Under the pieces are notes generated by a model. The model was not told the DNA's origin. It worked only from the letters and a program-made list of their open reading frames with translations, and ran no database searches. From Candidatus Aminicenantota bacterium (GTDB lineage: Bacteria; Acidobacteriota; Aminicenantia; Aminicenantales; Aminicenantaceae): 17,732 bases of DNA. Where the stretch lies: contig JAFGNQ010000152.1 of the NCBI GenBank assembly GCA_016926925.1, positions 1 through 17,732 of the forward strand. Direction: 5' to 3'. The translations under genes were made by a program, and so were the position numbers. Shown one piece after another: positions 1-8,284 of the stretch (positions are counted from its first letter, which is position 1; each line of letters opens with the position of its first letter).

Positions 1-8
1 GAGGTGAT
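1..8 (+). promoter_or_regulatory. Ribosome binding site of the thiolase
   Basis: GAGGTGA lies immediately before the ATG at 11 and fixes the start of the first gene. The promoter lies outside the window. Confidence 0.7.
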
Positions 9-10
9 TC

Positions 11-1177
11 ATGGGTAAAGTCGGAATCGTAGGAGTCGGGCAGAGCCGGTTTGTCAGGGGTTATCCCGGTTCGATCAGAGAGCTGGCTTTCGAGGGATTC
101 AAGGAAGCCATGCAGGATGCACAGATCGCGACCGGGGATATCGATGCCTCGATCATCTGCTCAGCTCCCGAGTATGACAAACAGCGCTCTCCGTCCGGCG
201 TTTTTGCCGAATACCTGGGACTGACTCCCCAACCCACATTCTATCTTGAAAGCTTGTGCTCATCCACCAGCATGGGATTGCGGATGGCCTATTCATTGAT
301 CAAGGCAGGGCTCCATGAAGTGGTTGCCGTCGTGGGATTTCAAAAAATGTCGGAGATATCTTCAGCGGAATCTCAGGAAAGGATGGGGAGAGGCGCCGAT
401 ATTCAGTGGGAAAGCCCGTTCGGAACCATGATGCCTGCCTATTACGCCATGTTTGCACAAGCCCACATGGCCGAGTACGGTACGACTCTCGAAGATATGG
501 CCCTGGTTCGGGCAAAGGCTGCGACCTACGGCCAAATCAACGAGAAGGCCCTCTACCGGAAACCCGTGACTGCAGAGATGCTTGCCGATTCCGAGCATTT
601 TATGTCGGGTATCGTATCGAGCCCCTTGCGGGTCGGTGATTGCTGTGCCAACGCAGACGGCAGCTCGTGCCTCATCGTAGCCTCCGAAGAGCGTGCCAGA
701 GCCTTGAGCAAAAACCCGGTCTGGATACTCGGCTTGGGAGCGGCTTCGGCCAGCGTGAACATGGCGGGAAGAGATCAATTCACCGGACTGGCCGTAGCCC
801 GACTGGCATCGGATCAAGCTTACAGAATGGCGGGTGTCACTCCCAAGGATATCGATGTGGCCGAAGTCCACGATTGCTTCACCATTTCGGAAATTTTGGC
901 TTACGAAGATTTGGGATTTGCCCGACCGGGTGAAGGCAAAGAATTGATACGGAGTAAAGAGACCTACAGGGAGGGTTCCATCCCGGTCAATGTGGACGGC
1001 GGGCTTCTCTCCAAAGGCCATCCGATCGGGGCCACCGGCGGTTCCCAGATCAGGACCATCGTCCTGGAGCTTCGAGGTGAGGCTGGAGAGATGCAGGTCA
1101 AAGATCCGGAGATAGGCCTTATCCACAATATCGGTGGCGTAGGGCTTTACGGGATTGTCACTATTCTGGGGAGATGA
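11..1177 (+). CDS. SCP2-type thiolase (acetyl-CoA acetyltransferase family)
   Basis: A 388-residue cytoplasmic thiolase, full length for the SCP2/SCPx-type family that forms or cleaves C-C bonds in beta-ketoacyl-CoA. Visible landmarks are the nucleophile Cys83 in LESLCSSTSMG, the HDCF fingerprint of SCP2 thiolases at 287-290, the GHPIGATG loop at 336-343, and HNIGG at 372-376. In classical thiolases the last position carries a Cys motif instead. The ATG at 11 follows a good GAGGTGA site. The next gene begins 4 bases after the stop and encodes a DUF35 protein, the normal partner of this subfamily, so the two are co-transcribed and probably form a complex. The chain-length specificity is not visible. 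It could act in beta-oxidation, or in aromatic or steroid side-chain degradation. The family call is secure; the pathway is inference. Confidence 0.93.
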   Translation: MGKVGIVGVGQSRFVRGYPGSIRELAFEGFKEAMQDAQIATGDIDASIICSAPEYDKQRSPSGVFAEYLGLTPQPTFYLESLCSSTSMGLRMAYSLIKAGLHEVVAVVGFQKMSEISSAESQERMGRGADIQWESPFGTMMPAYYAMFAQAHMAEYGTTLEDMALVRAKAATYGQINEKALYRKPVTAEMLADSEHFMSGIVSSPLRVGDCCANADGSSCLIVASEERARALSKNPVWILGLGAASASVNMAGRDQFTGLAVARLASDQAYRMAGVTPKDIDVAEVHDCFTISEILAYEDLGFARPGEGKELIRSKETYREGSIPVNVDGGLLSKGHPIGATGGSQIRTIVLELRGEAGEMQVKDPEIGLIHNIGGVGLYGIVTILGR

Positions 1178-1181
1178 GACT

Positions 1182-1622
1182 ATGAGTGAGAAGAAAAAAA
1201 AGGAAATTGACGACCGGTTCAAAAAATTCGGGACAGTGAGTTTCACTTCGGTCACCAAAGTCAATGATTTCATAGACTACCTGGAGAAGGATAAAGTCAT
1301 GGGCACACGCTGCCCGAGCTGCGGCCTGGCGTTTTTTCCTCCTCGTGCGGACTGTTACAAGTGCCTTTCCAGCGACCTGGAATGGATGGAGGTTACGGGG
1401 ACCGGAAAACTCATCACCTTCAGCAAGCTTAAATTCGCACCTGTCGGGTTTGAGGATGACCTCCCGTATTCCATTGCCGTGCTCGATTACGGTGACTTCA
1501 AGATTTTCGGAAGAATCGCCTCCGATGTTCCCGATGAGGACATCGAACTGGGGATGGAGATGGTCTCCGCAGTGAACAAACTGCCCAACGGTCAATACAA
1601 CTACGTCTTCAAAAAACCTTGA
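1182..1622 (+). CDS. DUF35 zinc-ribbon/OB-fold protein, thiolase partner
   Basis: A 146-residue Zn-ribbon OB-fold protein of the DUF35 (ChsH2 C-terminal-like) family. The rubredoxin-like zinc knuckle is Cys44, Cys47, Cys58 and Cys61 (CPSCG...CYKC), followed by the OB-fold beginning near GTGKLITFS. An upstream in-frame TTG at 1155 would overlap the thiolase. The ATG at 1182 is preferred because GGGGAG at 1168-1173 is at ideal spacing. Family members bind SCP2-type thiolases or MaoC-type hydratases and organise acyl-CoA intermediates. Position directly after a thiolase supports that role here. The N-terminus is unusually Lys-rich (EKKKKEIDDRFKK). No catalytic residues are expected. Confidence 0.9.
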   Translation: MSEKKKKEIDDRFKKFGTVSFTSVTKVNDFIDYLEKDKVMGTRCPSCGLAFFPPRADCYKCLSSDLEWMEVTGTGKLITFSKLKFAPVGFEDDLPYSIAVLDYGDFKIFGRIASDVPDEDIELGMEMVSAVNKLPNGQYNYVFKKP

Positions 1623-1629
1623 AGATTAT

Positions 1630-1711
1630 GGGGACATAGTACTTTTTCCAGAGGTAAACGGAAATAAGAACAGTAGATTTATTCGAAGATTGGAAATTGA
1701 GGACCGTCCTC
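1630..1711. repeat. Degenerate REP/RAYT-type inverted repeat debris
   Basis: GGGGACATAGTACTTTTTCC (1630-1649) faces GGAAATTGAGGACCGTCCTC (1692-1711). The reverse complement of the second shares the GRGGAC...TTTCC pattern with the first, so together they look like a decayed inverted pair about 80 bases long. The second half also contains the near-palindrome GAGGA-CCG-TCCTC. GGGGACA-type ends are typical of repeats mobilised by REP-associated Y1 transposases (family knowledge from memory). No transposase is present. Similar ends occur at 10267 and 16212. Confidence 0.4.
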
Positions 1712-1733
1712 GTCACATATGGAAATTCCGACG

Positions 1734-1742
1734 TGATATACT
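1734..1742 (+). promoter_or_regulatory. Candidate extended -10 promoter of the molybdenum hydroxylase operon
   Basis: TGATATACT is a TGn extended -10 with a 5/6 match to TATAAT. It lies about 32 bases before the FAD-subunit start. No good -35 is visible (cacata at 17-base spacing), which extended -10 promoters tolerate. It would separate the molybdenum hydroxylase genes from the thiolase pair. Confidence 0.35.
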
Positions 1743-1773
1743 CGAGGATGAATAAACGAGACTTGGAGAAAAA

Positions 1774-2664
1774 ATGTCTATGAGACTTGCCGGCATCAAG
1801 CTTCATCGGCCTCATACTCTGGCAGAAGCTTTCGAGCTTCTGGCGACCTTGGATGAATCACGGCTCCTTGCAGGGGGAACAGACCTTCTGGTGGAAATCA
1901 AAGAAGGGCTTGTTCACCCGAAAAACCTGATTTCCCTGGATGCCGTCGAGGAACTCAGAGGGATTGAAAAGCAGGGCGATCGCCTCCGAATCGGGAGCTT
2001 GACCACTCCGCGGGAGCTTGCCTCTCATCCCCTCGTCAAGCTGCACCTACCCGCCCTGGCCGATGCCGCCCGGTCCATGGCCTCCCCGCAGATTCGATCG
2101 ATGGCTACGGTAGGCGGAAACATTGCGAGTGCGGTTCCGTCGGCGGATTTGCCGCCGTCCTTGATGGCGGCTGAAGCTGCAGTTCAGCTTGTCTGCTCTG
2201 ACTCGCCTCGGGAAATAGCGCTCTCGGATTTTTTTAAAGGACCAAGGGAAACGGTTTGTGGAGCCGGTGAAGTGCTGACATCCGTTTTTGTTCCGATTCC
2301 TTCTCCGAATACCGGAACAGCCTATGAAAAGTTCGTACCAAGAGAGGCGAACGCCCTGGCCGTTGCTTCTGCGGCCGTCAGGCTCACTCTCAAGGATCAA
2401 AAGATTGCCAAAGGAATCATCACACTTGGAGCCGTTGCACCAACACCTTTGCTGGCTTGCGAAGCGTCCGCTCTGTTGAGCGGGAAAAGGCCCTCCGAAG
2501 AACTTTTCTCTCAGGCAGCGACCAAAGCGGCAGAAGAAAGCCGGCCCATCTCTGACGTCCGGGCATCTCTCTGGTTCCGGACGGAAGTCTTGCATGTTTT
2601 GGTACATAAAGCATTATCTCGTGCGCTCTACCGGGCTCAGAATAAATCCGAAAAAGGTCTTTAG
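1774..2664 (+). CDS. FAD-binding subunit of a xanthine dehydrogenase-family enzyme
   Basis: A 296-residue flavin subunit (CoxM/XdhB/HcrB-like, PF00941 plus C-terminal CO-dehydrogenase flavoprotein domain). It passes electrons between the Fe-S clusters of the hydroxylase and an external acceptor. The FAD pyrophosphate-binding loops are visible as AGGTDLL (33-39) and TVGGNI (112-117). The length matches CoxM-type subunits and leaves no room for the extra [4Fe-4S] insertion of the 4-hydroxybenzoyl-CoA reductase beta subunit. Start ATG 1774 follows GGAG at 1765-1768; a second Met is at codon 3. The next gene, 20 bases on, supplies the Fe-S and molybdenum domains. The family call is secure; the substrate is unknown. 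Confidence 0.92.
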   Translation: MSMRLAGIKLHRPHTLAEAFELLATLDESRLLAGGTDLLVEIKEGLVHPKNLISLDAVEELRGIEKQGDRLRIGSLTTPRELASHPLVKLHLPALADAARSMASPQIRSMATVGGNIASAVPSADLPPSLMAAEAAVQLVCSDSPREIALSDFFKGPRETVCGAGEVLTSVFVPIPSPNTGTAYEKFVPREANALAVASAAVRLTLKDQKIAKGIITLGAVAPTPLLACEASALLSGKRPSEELFSQAATKAAEESRPISDVRASLWFRTEVLHVLVHKALSRALYRAQNKSEKGL

Positions 2665-2684
2665 GTTTAAAGGAATACCCTGAA

Positions 2685-5525
2685 ATGAACAGTCGCATCA
2701 TTACCTTTAAAGTCAACGGCGAAGAACACCGGGTGGCGGTCGGCGATGGGGAGACTCTCCTGGATGTGCTTCGCGACAAACTGAAGTTGACAGGAACGAA
2801 AAAAGGCTGCAACCTGGGCGTTTGCGGCGCCTGTACGGTCCTGGTCGACGGAGAACCGAAAAACAGTTGTCTGATGCTGGCCTCTCTTTGCGAGGGGAAA
2901 GAGATAATGGTTATCGAAGGTCTCATGGTCGATGGCCGGCTTCATCCCCTCCAGCGCGCCTTTATCCGTGAGGGTGCGGTCCAGTGCGGTTTCTGTTCAC
3001 CGGGCATGATACTCAGTGCCTATGCCCTCATCCAGCGGAATCCCGCTCCATCCGAAGAAGAGATAAAAGAAGCCCTCTCGGGAAACCTGTGCCGATGCAC
3101 CGGGTATACGCGAATTCTCGAAGCCGTGAAGAACTGGAGAAAGAGTGAAGATCCGGACACTCTACCGGCCAAAACTCAAGAGCCTGACCGTTTTGCTGTT
3201 GTCGGAAAAAGCCTGCCGCGTGTAGATGCCGCAGAAAAGGTCACGGGTCGTGCTCAGTTTACGGCGGACCTGCATTTTGCGAACATGCTCTTCGGAAAAA
3301 TATTGACTTCTCCGATAGCCCACGGACGGATCAAGTCTATCGATACGGCCAGAGCCGAAGCTCTGCCCGGAGTCAAGCTCGTCCTCACCGCAAAGGATGT
3401 CCCCGAGATCACATACGGCATCAACCCTCCCCGCTATGATGAGCATGTGCTTGCCAGGGATAAGGTGCGGCATGTGGGCGACGAAGTCGCTGCCGTCATC
3501 GCAGTAGACGAGCCGACCGCAGAGGAAGCGCTCTCCCTCATCGATGTCGCCTACGAGGAACTCCCGGCCGTCTTCAATCCCGAGGATGCGATTGAAGAGG
3601 GCGCTCCCCTTGTGCATGACCGCTACAAGAACAACATCAACACCCGCGTCGATCATCATTTCGGGGATGTAGACAAAGGATTTGCCGAAGCCGATTATGT
3701 CCGTGAGGAGGATTTCGTCGGCAATCATGTTTACCAGAGCCCTATCGAACCCCACGCTTCCATTGCCTATTGGGAAAACGATGGAGCCACGCTCGTACTC
3801 TATGCTTCGACTCAGGTTCCTCACTACCTGCATTACATGGTTGCCCGGGTCCTGGATATTCCGTTGGGGCGGATTCGTGTCATCCGGCCTCCGGTCGGGG
3901 GTGGATTCGGAGGAAAACTGGATACCACTTCAATAGACCTGGTGGCCGCCGTCGCCTCAAAAAAATTAGGAAGGCCGGTGAAATTCGTCTATACCAGGAA
4001 AGAGATGTTTTACCACGGCCGGGGCCGGCACAAACAGCACATGCATTTCAAGATCGGGGTGAAGAAAGACGGGAGAATCACCGCGGTTCAGAGCAGGATC
4101 TACCTGGACGGTGGAGCCTACAGTTCTTACGGTGTGATCACAGCCTATTACGCCGGCGCCATGATTCCCACCCTCTACGAAATCCCCAATTACAAATACG
4201 AAGGCTACAGGATCATGACCAACAAGCCTGCCTGCGGCGCCTTTCGCGGTCACGGCGCTCCCCAGCCGAGGTTCGCTTTTGAGTCGCTCCTGACCATGAT
4301 CGCTGAAGATATGGAGCTCGATCCGATCGAAATCCGTCTCAGGAATGCCCTCGCCCCCGATACACGCACGGTTAATGAGCTGGACGTTCACAGTTGTGAA
4401 TTCAAACAAACGCTGTTAGAAGTGAGAGAGAAGTCTCAATGGACTCAGAAATATCGAAAACTCCCGCCTGGCAAAGGCATCGGTATCGGCTGCGGCGGTT
4501 TTGTCTCGGGTGCGGGATATGCCAAATACAGGGGCCAGGTTCAATTGAGCTCGGAAAAACAACTGGAGCCTTTCCGGAAGAAGGCCGTGTTTCCTCACTC
4601 GAATGCCATCGTCAAAGTCAGCGAAGACGGCACTGCGGTGGTGCTGCTGATTCTGGCCGCCGAGATAGGTCAGGGAGCCTTGACCGTCCTGTCCCAGATG
4701 TGTGCGGAATCTTTGGGTGTCGGCCTTCAGAGAATCCGCATCCGGTCGGAAGACACAGACATCAGTCCTCTGGATTTGGGAGCTTACTCTTCACGTACAA
4801 CCCTCATGGGAGGAAACGCCGTTGTTCGTGCCAGCAAGGACGTGCTCCGAAAATTGTTTGTGAAGGTGTCCGAAATCTGGGGATGCGATCCTGACTCTTT
4901 GGAGGTCCATCACGAGCGCATCGTTCATAAGGATGATGAAACGAAAGTCATGGATTGGGCGGAAGCGGCCAGGAAATATTTCAACGACAACGGCCCGCTG
5001 GTCGGCACCGGCTGGTACAAACCGCCGGAGGGGCTTGGGGGCGACTACAAAGGTGCGGCTGTGGGTACGAGCCCGGCCTATTCCTTTTCGAGCTCTGTCT
5101 GCGAGTGCGGAGTCGATCTCGCCACGGGCAAAGTCAAAATAGAGAAATTCACCGATTACCACGATTGCGGTACTCCCATCAATCCCCAGGCCGTCCACGG
5201 CCAGGTCGAAGGAGCGGTGGTCATGGGATCGGGCGAGACGATCATGGAAGACGTCGTTTATGACTCAAAAGGAAATATCCTCAATCCGAACCTCCACGAC
5301 TATCTGCTCATGACCATCAAGGATGCGCCGGAAATCTTCAGCGGCATCGTGGATTCCTACGAGCCTGAAGGCCCCTACGGCGCCAAGGAAGTCGGCGAAG
5401 GGGCGACTCTGCCCGTGCTGGCCGCTGTGGCTCACGCCATCGCCAATGCTACCGGAGTCTGGATCAAAGACCTGCCCATCACTCCGGAAAAGATTCTCCG
5501 TGCCTTCAAAGAGCGAAAGCCCTAA
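2685..5525 (+). CDS. Fused [2Fe-2S]/molybdopterin subunit of an aldehyde oxidase/xanthine dehydrogenase-family hydroxylase
   Basis: A 946-residue fusion of the small Fe-S and large molybdenum-cofactor (Moco) subunits, hydroxylating a substrate with water as oxygen donor. Residues 1-155 form the ferredoxin-like part: plant-type [2Fe-2S] Cys42, Cys47, Cys50 and Cys62, then the helical [2Fe-2S] domain with Cys101, Cys104, Cys136 and Cys138. The Moco part starts near 175 with PRVDAAEKVTGRAQF. It carries GGGFGGK (405-411), AFRGHGAPQ (519-527), EIGQG (660-664) and the catalytic-base Glu905 in KEVGEGATLP. It lacks the Cys-containing active-site loop of CO dehydrogenase. The HSCEFKQTLLEV segment near 569-580 resembles HcrA/4-hydroxybenzoyl-CoA reductase alpha subunits. 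RBS AAAGGA is at 2669. The fused layout recalls Desulfovibrio aldehyde oxidoreductase, which lacks an FAD subunit, whereas one is encoded here. An aromatic, heterocyclic or CoA-ester substrate is inference. Confidence 0.92.
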   Translation: MNSRIITFKVNGEEHRVAVGDGETLLDVLRDKLKLTGTKKGCNLGVCGACTVLVDGEPKNSCLMLASLCEGKEIMVIEGLMVDGRLHPLQRAFIREGAVQCGFCSPGMILSAYALIQRNPAPSEEEIKEALSGNLCRCTGYTRILEAVKNWRKSEDPDTLPAKTQEPDRFAVVGKSLPRVDAAEKVTGRAQFTADLHFANMLFGKILTSPIAHGRIKSIDTARAEALPGVKLVLTAKDVPEITYGINPPRYDEHVLARDKVRHVGDEVAAVIAVDEPTAEEALSLIDVAYEELPAVFNPEDAIEEGAPLVHDRYKNNINTRVDHHFGDVDKGFAEADYVREEDFVGNHVYQSPIEPHASIAYWENDGATLVLYASTQVPHYLHYMVARVLDIPLGRIRVIRPPVGGGFGGKLDTTSIDLVAAVASKKLGRPVKFVYTRKEMFYHGRGRHKQHMHFKIGVKKDGRITAVQSRIYLDGGAYSSYGVITAYYAGAMIPTLYEIPNYKYEGYRIMTNKPACGAFRGHGAPQPRFAFESLLTMIAEDMELDPIEIRLRNALAPDTRTVNELDVHSCEFKQTLLEVREKSQWTQKYRKLPPGKGIGIGCGGFVSGAGYAKYRGQVQLSSEKQLEPFRKKAVFPHSNAIVKVSEDGTAVVLLILAAEIGQGALTVLSQMCAESLGVGLQRIRIRSEDTDISPLDLGAYSSRTTLMGGNAVVRASKDVLRKLFVKVSEIWGCDPDSLEVHHERIVHKDDETKVMDWAEAARKYFNDNGPLVGTGWYKPPEGLGGDYKGAAVGTSPAYSFSSSVCECGVDLATGKVKIEKFTDYHDCGTPINPQAVHGQVEGAVVMGSGETIMEDVVYDSKGNILNPNLHDYLLMTIKDAPEIFSGIVDSYEPEGPYGAKEVGEGATLPVLAAVAHAIANATGVWIKDLPITPEKILRAFKERKP

Positions 5526-5536
5526 GGTCCGATCCG

Positions 5537-6277
5537 TTACAACTTCTGCATTACAAAGAAAACGGAGCCGTACCAGCGGCTGTACTTTTTGTACATCTCG
5601 ATTTCCTTCTGTTCGTTGTCGAGGACTGCCAGGGCTTTTTTATCGTCCGCGTATTTGAGCCTCAAACTTTGAATCCGTTTCTCCAGCGGGCCGTAGTACT
5701 CGACCCACCAGGCGTCTTCGGGAAGAGGAAAGTGCCCCAGGAGATCGTACCCGCAGCGGCTGATTATTTTGATATTTTCTGCGGCGGTCGTTATGCCGGA
5801 ATACATTTTTTTCCAGTAGGCAGCGATCTCATCGGGCGGATGCGGCTGGAGCCAGGCCATTTCATGGACGACCAAGAAACCACGCGGCTTGATGAACTTC
5901 TTCCATTCCCACAGGCCTCTCTCGAAACCGATGATATAGATGGCGCCTTCGGCCCAGATGATGTCGAAGCTCTCCCGCGGGAAATTCATAGCGAACATGG
6001 ATTGCTTGGCCGCCTTCACCCGGTTAGAAAGCCCGGCTTCGTCGATCTTGCTCTGCAGTCGGTCAAGGTAGGGCTGGTGCGTGTCGATGCCGATAACACG
6101 GTCTCCACTCAGTCGTGCCAGCTTTATAGTCGGACCGCCCGGTCCGCAGCCGATATCCAGGATGGATGGTTTGTCCAGGGCAGGGAGCATTCCGTAGGCT
6201 TTTTCTGTATAAACGTCCCGCCCCGGCCCCTCTCTCGGAAGGTCGTGATGGATCTCAAAAAAAATGTCTTCGCTCAC
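5537..6277 (-). CDS. Class I SAM-dependent methyltransferase
   Basis: A 246-residue Rossmann-fold methyltransferase. Motif I is DIGCGPGG (41-48), motif II the acidic end of IGIDTHQPYLD, and the post-motif strand FDIIWAEGAIY. The C-terminal third is rich in Trp and Tyr (PEDAWWVEYYGPLEKR), which suggests a small-molecule substrate pocket; the acceptor is unknown. The start is GTG at 6277, preceded by a strong GGGGGGAG, which sits in the 16-base gap after the PKD gene stop, so it is very probably the last gene of that operon. Its stop is 11 bases from the stop of the convergent molybdenum-hydroxylase gene, with no obvious terminator between them. Whether its function is tied to the barrel-PKD pair cannot be told. 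Confidence 0.88.
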   Translation of the reverse strand: MSEDIFFEIHHDLPREGPGRDVYTEKAYGMLPALDKPSILDIGCGPGGPTIKLARLSGDRVIGIDTHQPYLDRLQSKIDEAGLSNRVKAAKQSMFAMNFPRESFDIIWAEGAIYIIGFERGLWEWKKFIKPRGFLVVHEMAWLQPHPPDEIAAYWKKMYSGITTAAENIKIISRCGYDLLGHFPLPEDAWWVEYYGPLEKRIQSLRLKYADDKKALAVLDNEQKEIEMYKKYSRWYGSVFFVMQKL

Positions 6278-6293
6278 GACATCTCCCCCCGTG

Positions 6294-8279
6294 TTAATTT
6301 TCCGTCGGCTCCAATTCCAGCTGTTTTATGGAAAGAAGAGCCGGCGGTTTTTCCGAGATATTGTAGAGTACCAGATATATTTTTTTCATCTCCTGAGAGT
6401 TGTTGTAGACGGAGGTTTCAAACGTCCTCTCTTCATCCACTTCCAAATCCTTGATCAGCAGTTGGTCGGACAATTCTTCATTGAGATAGATTCTCAAAAG
6501 AGCGTAAGGGACCGGTATTCCGCTTTCGTTTCGAATATTGCCGGTGAGGAGAAAATACTGCTCAACTGGAACATAGACCGTATCTGCCGAGATGGGAAAT
6601 TCTTCTTTCTTGAGGTTTGTGGCATTTGCCAGCGAAAGATTGACTTTTTGATATTGAAAGCTCTCGTCGGTGACAAAGTATCTTATGGAAGGGATCTCGA
6701 ATTCCATCTGCGGTTGAACGATCCTCAGGGTGACTTCGTGGCTGCCGTAGGTGAGAGTGGGGAGTCCCGGAATCTGTCCGCTGTCGATAACCGTGTCCCT
6801 GGCAAATTCCAATGAAAGAGAAACAATCCGGAAAGGCGTTCCGTCAATCAGCCATTGGGCCAGCATGATTCCTGTCCCCTCGAACTTCAGATCGGCATAA
6901 GCCATCAGCCTGTCAAAATTTTTGGTAACGACTCTGTAATTTTTTCCGTCATCGAAACGCAGATTCACGTAGGAAATTGTAAAGGGTGCTCGCGGACCGC
7001 TCTGCGGGACGACGGAAATCGAAAGGGACTGCGGAATTTCCGCTCCGGCACGTCTGTCATAAGCGGTTACCGGAAAAATTCCCGGCCCGGTGTAGGTATG
7101 CGTGATGGCGGATCCTCCTTCGATGATTGTTCCATCACCGAAATCCCAGCGTATGCTTGGGGATCGAAAATTGATCGCCTGAAAAACAATATTCTCGTCC
7201 ACTTTCGGCTGGGCCGGTGTGGCGGTGATCATCCTTTCCGGCCATACGGTGACGATTGCGGAAGCTGTCGGTACTGAGCCTCCATTGTCGAAGGCGCGCA
7301 CCTGGTAAGAACCAGGATGGGCGTAGACGTGGCTGATGAGCGGAGGCGAAGTGTCGTTGATGATAGTCCCGTCACCGAAATCCCAGCGGATGAGCGAATT
7401 GGAGAAGAAATCGTTAGCCCTGAATTGGACCTCCTCTCCAGGCCGTGGATCATCCGGTTTGAAGGTCAGGGTGGCTTCGGGATATATTCTAACGCTGACG
7501 CTTGCCGTAACGGTCGGGCCGCCGTTATCGTAAGCCCTGACTTGAAACGTGCCCGCACGGTTGTACCTGTGTGCAATAGCCGGCGGTGAGGTATCATTGA
7601 TGATGATTCCGTCACCGAAATCCCACCGGATGAGGGAATTGGAGAGGAAATCGACAGCTGTCAGATGAACCTGTTCCTGAACTCGAGGTTTCTCCGGTGA
7701 GAACTTGAGAGAAGGGATCAATGCCTGGATTCGGACAGTCGTTCGAATCGGGAAGCGGGATCTGCCCTCGAAATCGATCGCTTTGACGACGTAGTTCCCG
7801 GGAGCCGTATAGACGTGCGTTTGTGTTTTGCCCCCCAGGATAACCGTACCGTCGCCGAAATGCCATTGAATGGAATTGTCGAGAAATTCCTTAGCAAAGA
7901 ACGTTATTGCTTCACCTGTCCGAGGAGGTTTCGGTTCAAAATCAATTTGTCTTTGCTCCGTCACAGTGACTTGAGCTGTGTAAGAACTGCCGTCGAATAT
8001 TACCGCGCTGACGGTAAATGTCCCCAGTCGTGTGTAGATATGGGTTGTATTAGTCAGTGCTTTTCCCGAGGTTCCATCGCCAAAATTCCATATGATTATT
8101 CCAGTAGGACCGGAAGCACTGTTGACGGTAAAACGGATTTTTTCTTCGACATTGGGATCGGCAGGGGTGTAGACGATTTGGGCATGGATTCGGCCTGCAA
8201 AGATAAGGATTAACGAAAGGCTCAGGGCTGTTTTGAACATTCTCTTATATTTGTCGATTCTTATTCGTTTTTTTCTCAT
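6294..8279 (-). CDS. Exported five-PKD-repeat surface protein
   Basis: About 661 residues. A Lys/Arg-rich N-terminus and the hydrophobic stretch ALSLSLILIFAG ending at HAQ form a signal peptide. Five PKD domains of about 75-80 residues follow, each with the W-x-FGDG core (WNFGDG, WHFGDG, then WDFGDG three times). About 125 residues follow with no recognised fold. The C-terminus (LLTGNIRNESGIPVPYALLR onward) looks like a CARDB/Ig-like beta-sandwich. PKD domains mediate protein-protein or carbohydrate contacts outside the cytoplasm. No LPxTG, lipobox or type IX sorting domain is seen. The start is uncertain: ATG at 8279 is chosen, TTG at 8288 overlaps the upstream stop by four bases, and ATG at 8240 would still leave a signal peptide. 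Tight coupling to the barrel gene argues for a joint function. Confidence 0.85.
   Translation of the reverse strand: MRKKRIRIDKYKRMFKTALSLSLILIFAGRIHAQIVYTPADPNVEEKIRFTVNSASGPTGIIIWNFGDGTSGKALTNTTHIYTRLGTFTVSAVIFDGSSYTAQVTVTEQRQIDFEPKPPRTGEAITFFAKEFLDNSIQWHFGDGTVILGGKTQTHVYTAPGNYVVKAIDFEGRSRFPIRTTVRIQALIPSLKFSPEKPRVQEQVHLTAVDFLSNSLIRWDFGDGIIINDTSPPAIAHRYNRAGTFQVRAYDNGGPTVTASVSVRIYPEATLTFKPDDPRPGEEVQFRANDFFSNSLIRWDFGDGTIINDTSPPLISHVYAHPGSYQVRAFDNGGSVPTASAIVTVWPERMITATPAQPKVDENIVFQAINFRSPSIRWDFGDGTIIEGGSAITHTYTGPGIFPVTAYDRRAGAEIPQSLSISVVPQSGPRAPFTISYVNLRFDDGKNYRVVTKNFDRLMAYADLKFEGTGIMLAQWLIDGTPFRIVSLSLEFARDTVIDSGQIPGLPTLTYGSHEVTLRIVQPQMEFEIPSIRYFVTDESFQYQKVNLSLANATNLKKEEFPISADTVYVPVEQYFLLTGNIRNESGIPVPYALLRIYLNEELSDQLLIKDLEVDEERTFETSVYNNSQEMKKIYLVLYNISEKPPALLSIKQLELEPTEN
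7008..8177 (-). repeat. Array of five PKD-domain coding repeats
   Basis: Five tandem coding repeats with a period of about 235-240 bases. Repeats 3 and 4 are the closest pair: the stretches 7594-7653 and 7354-7413 differ at about seven of 60 bases at an offset of exactly 240. Their proteins share SNSLIRWDFGDG and IINDTSPP. This points to recent duplication or gene conversion inside an older array; repeats 1 and 2 are much more diverged. Confidence 0.8.
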
Positions 8280-8284
8280 TTCTT

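Noticed and set aside
362..1273. 303-codon open frame on the minus strand opposite the thiolase
   Set aside because: It is antisense to a thiolase with complete motifs, has no recognisable domain or ribosome-binding site, and reads as a codon-bias shadow.
5669..6454. 261-codon plus-strand frame opposite the methyltransferase
   Set aside because: It has no family resemblance and covers the antisense of a gene with clear SAM motifs and a strong ribosome-binding site.
7008..8177. Regularly spaced repeats that could suggest a CRISPR or satellite array
   Set aside because: The 240-base period is in frame and encodes PKD domains; units are diverged coding sequence, not short identical repeats with spacers.
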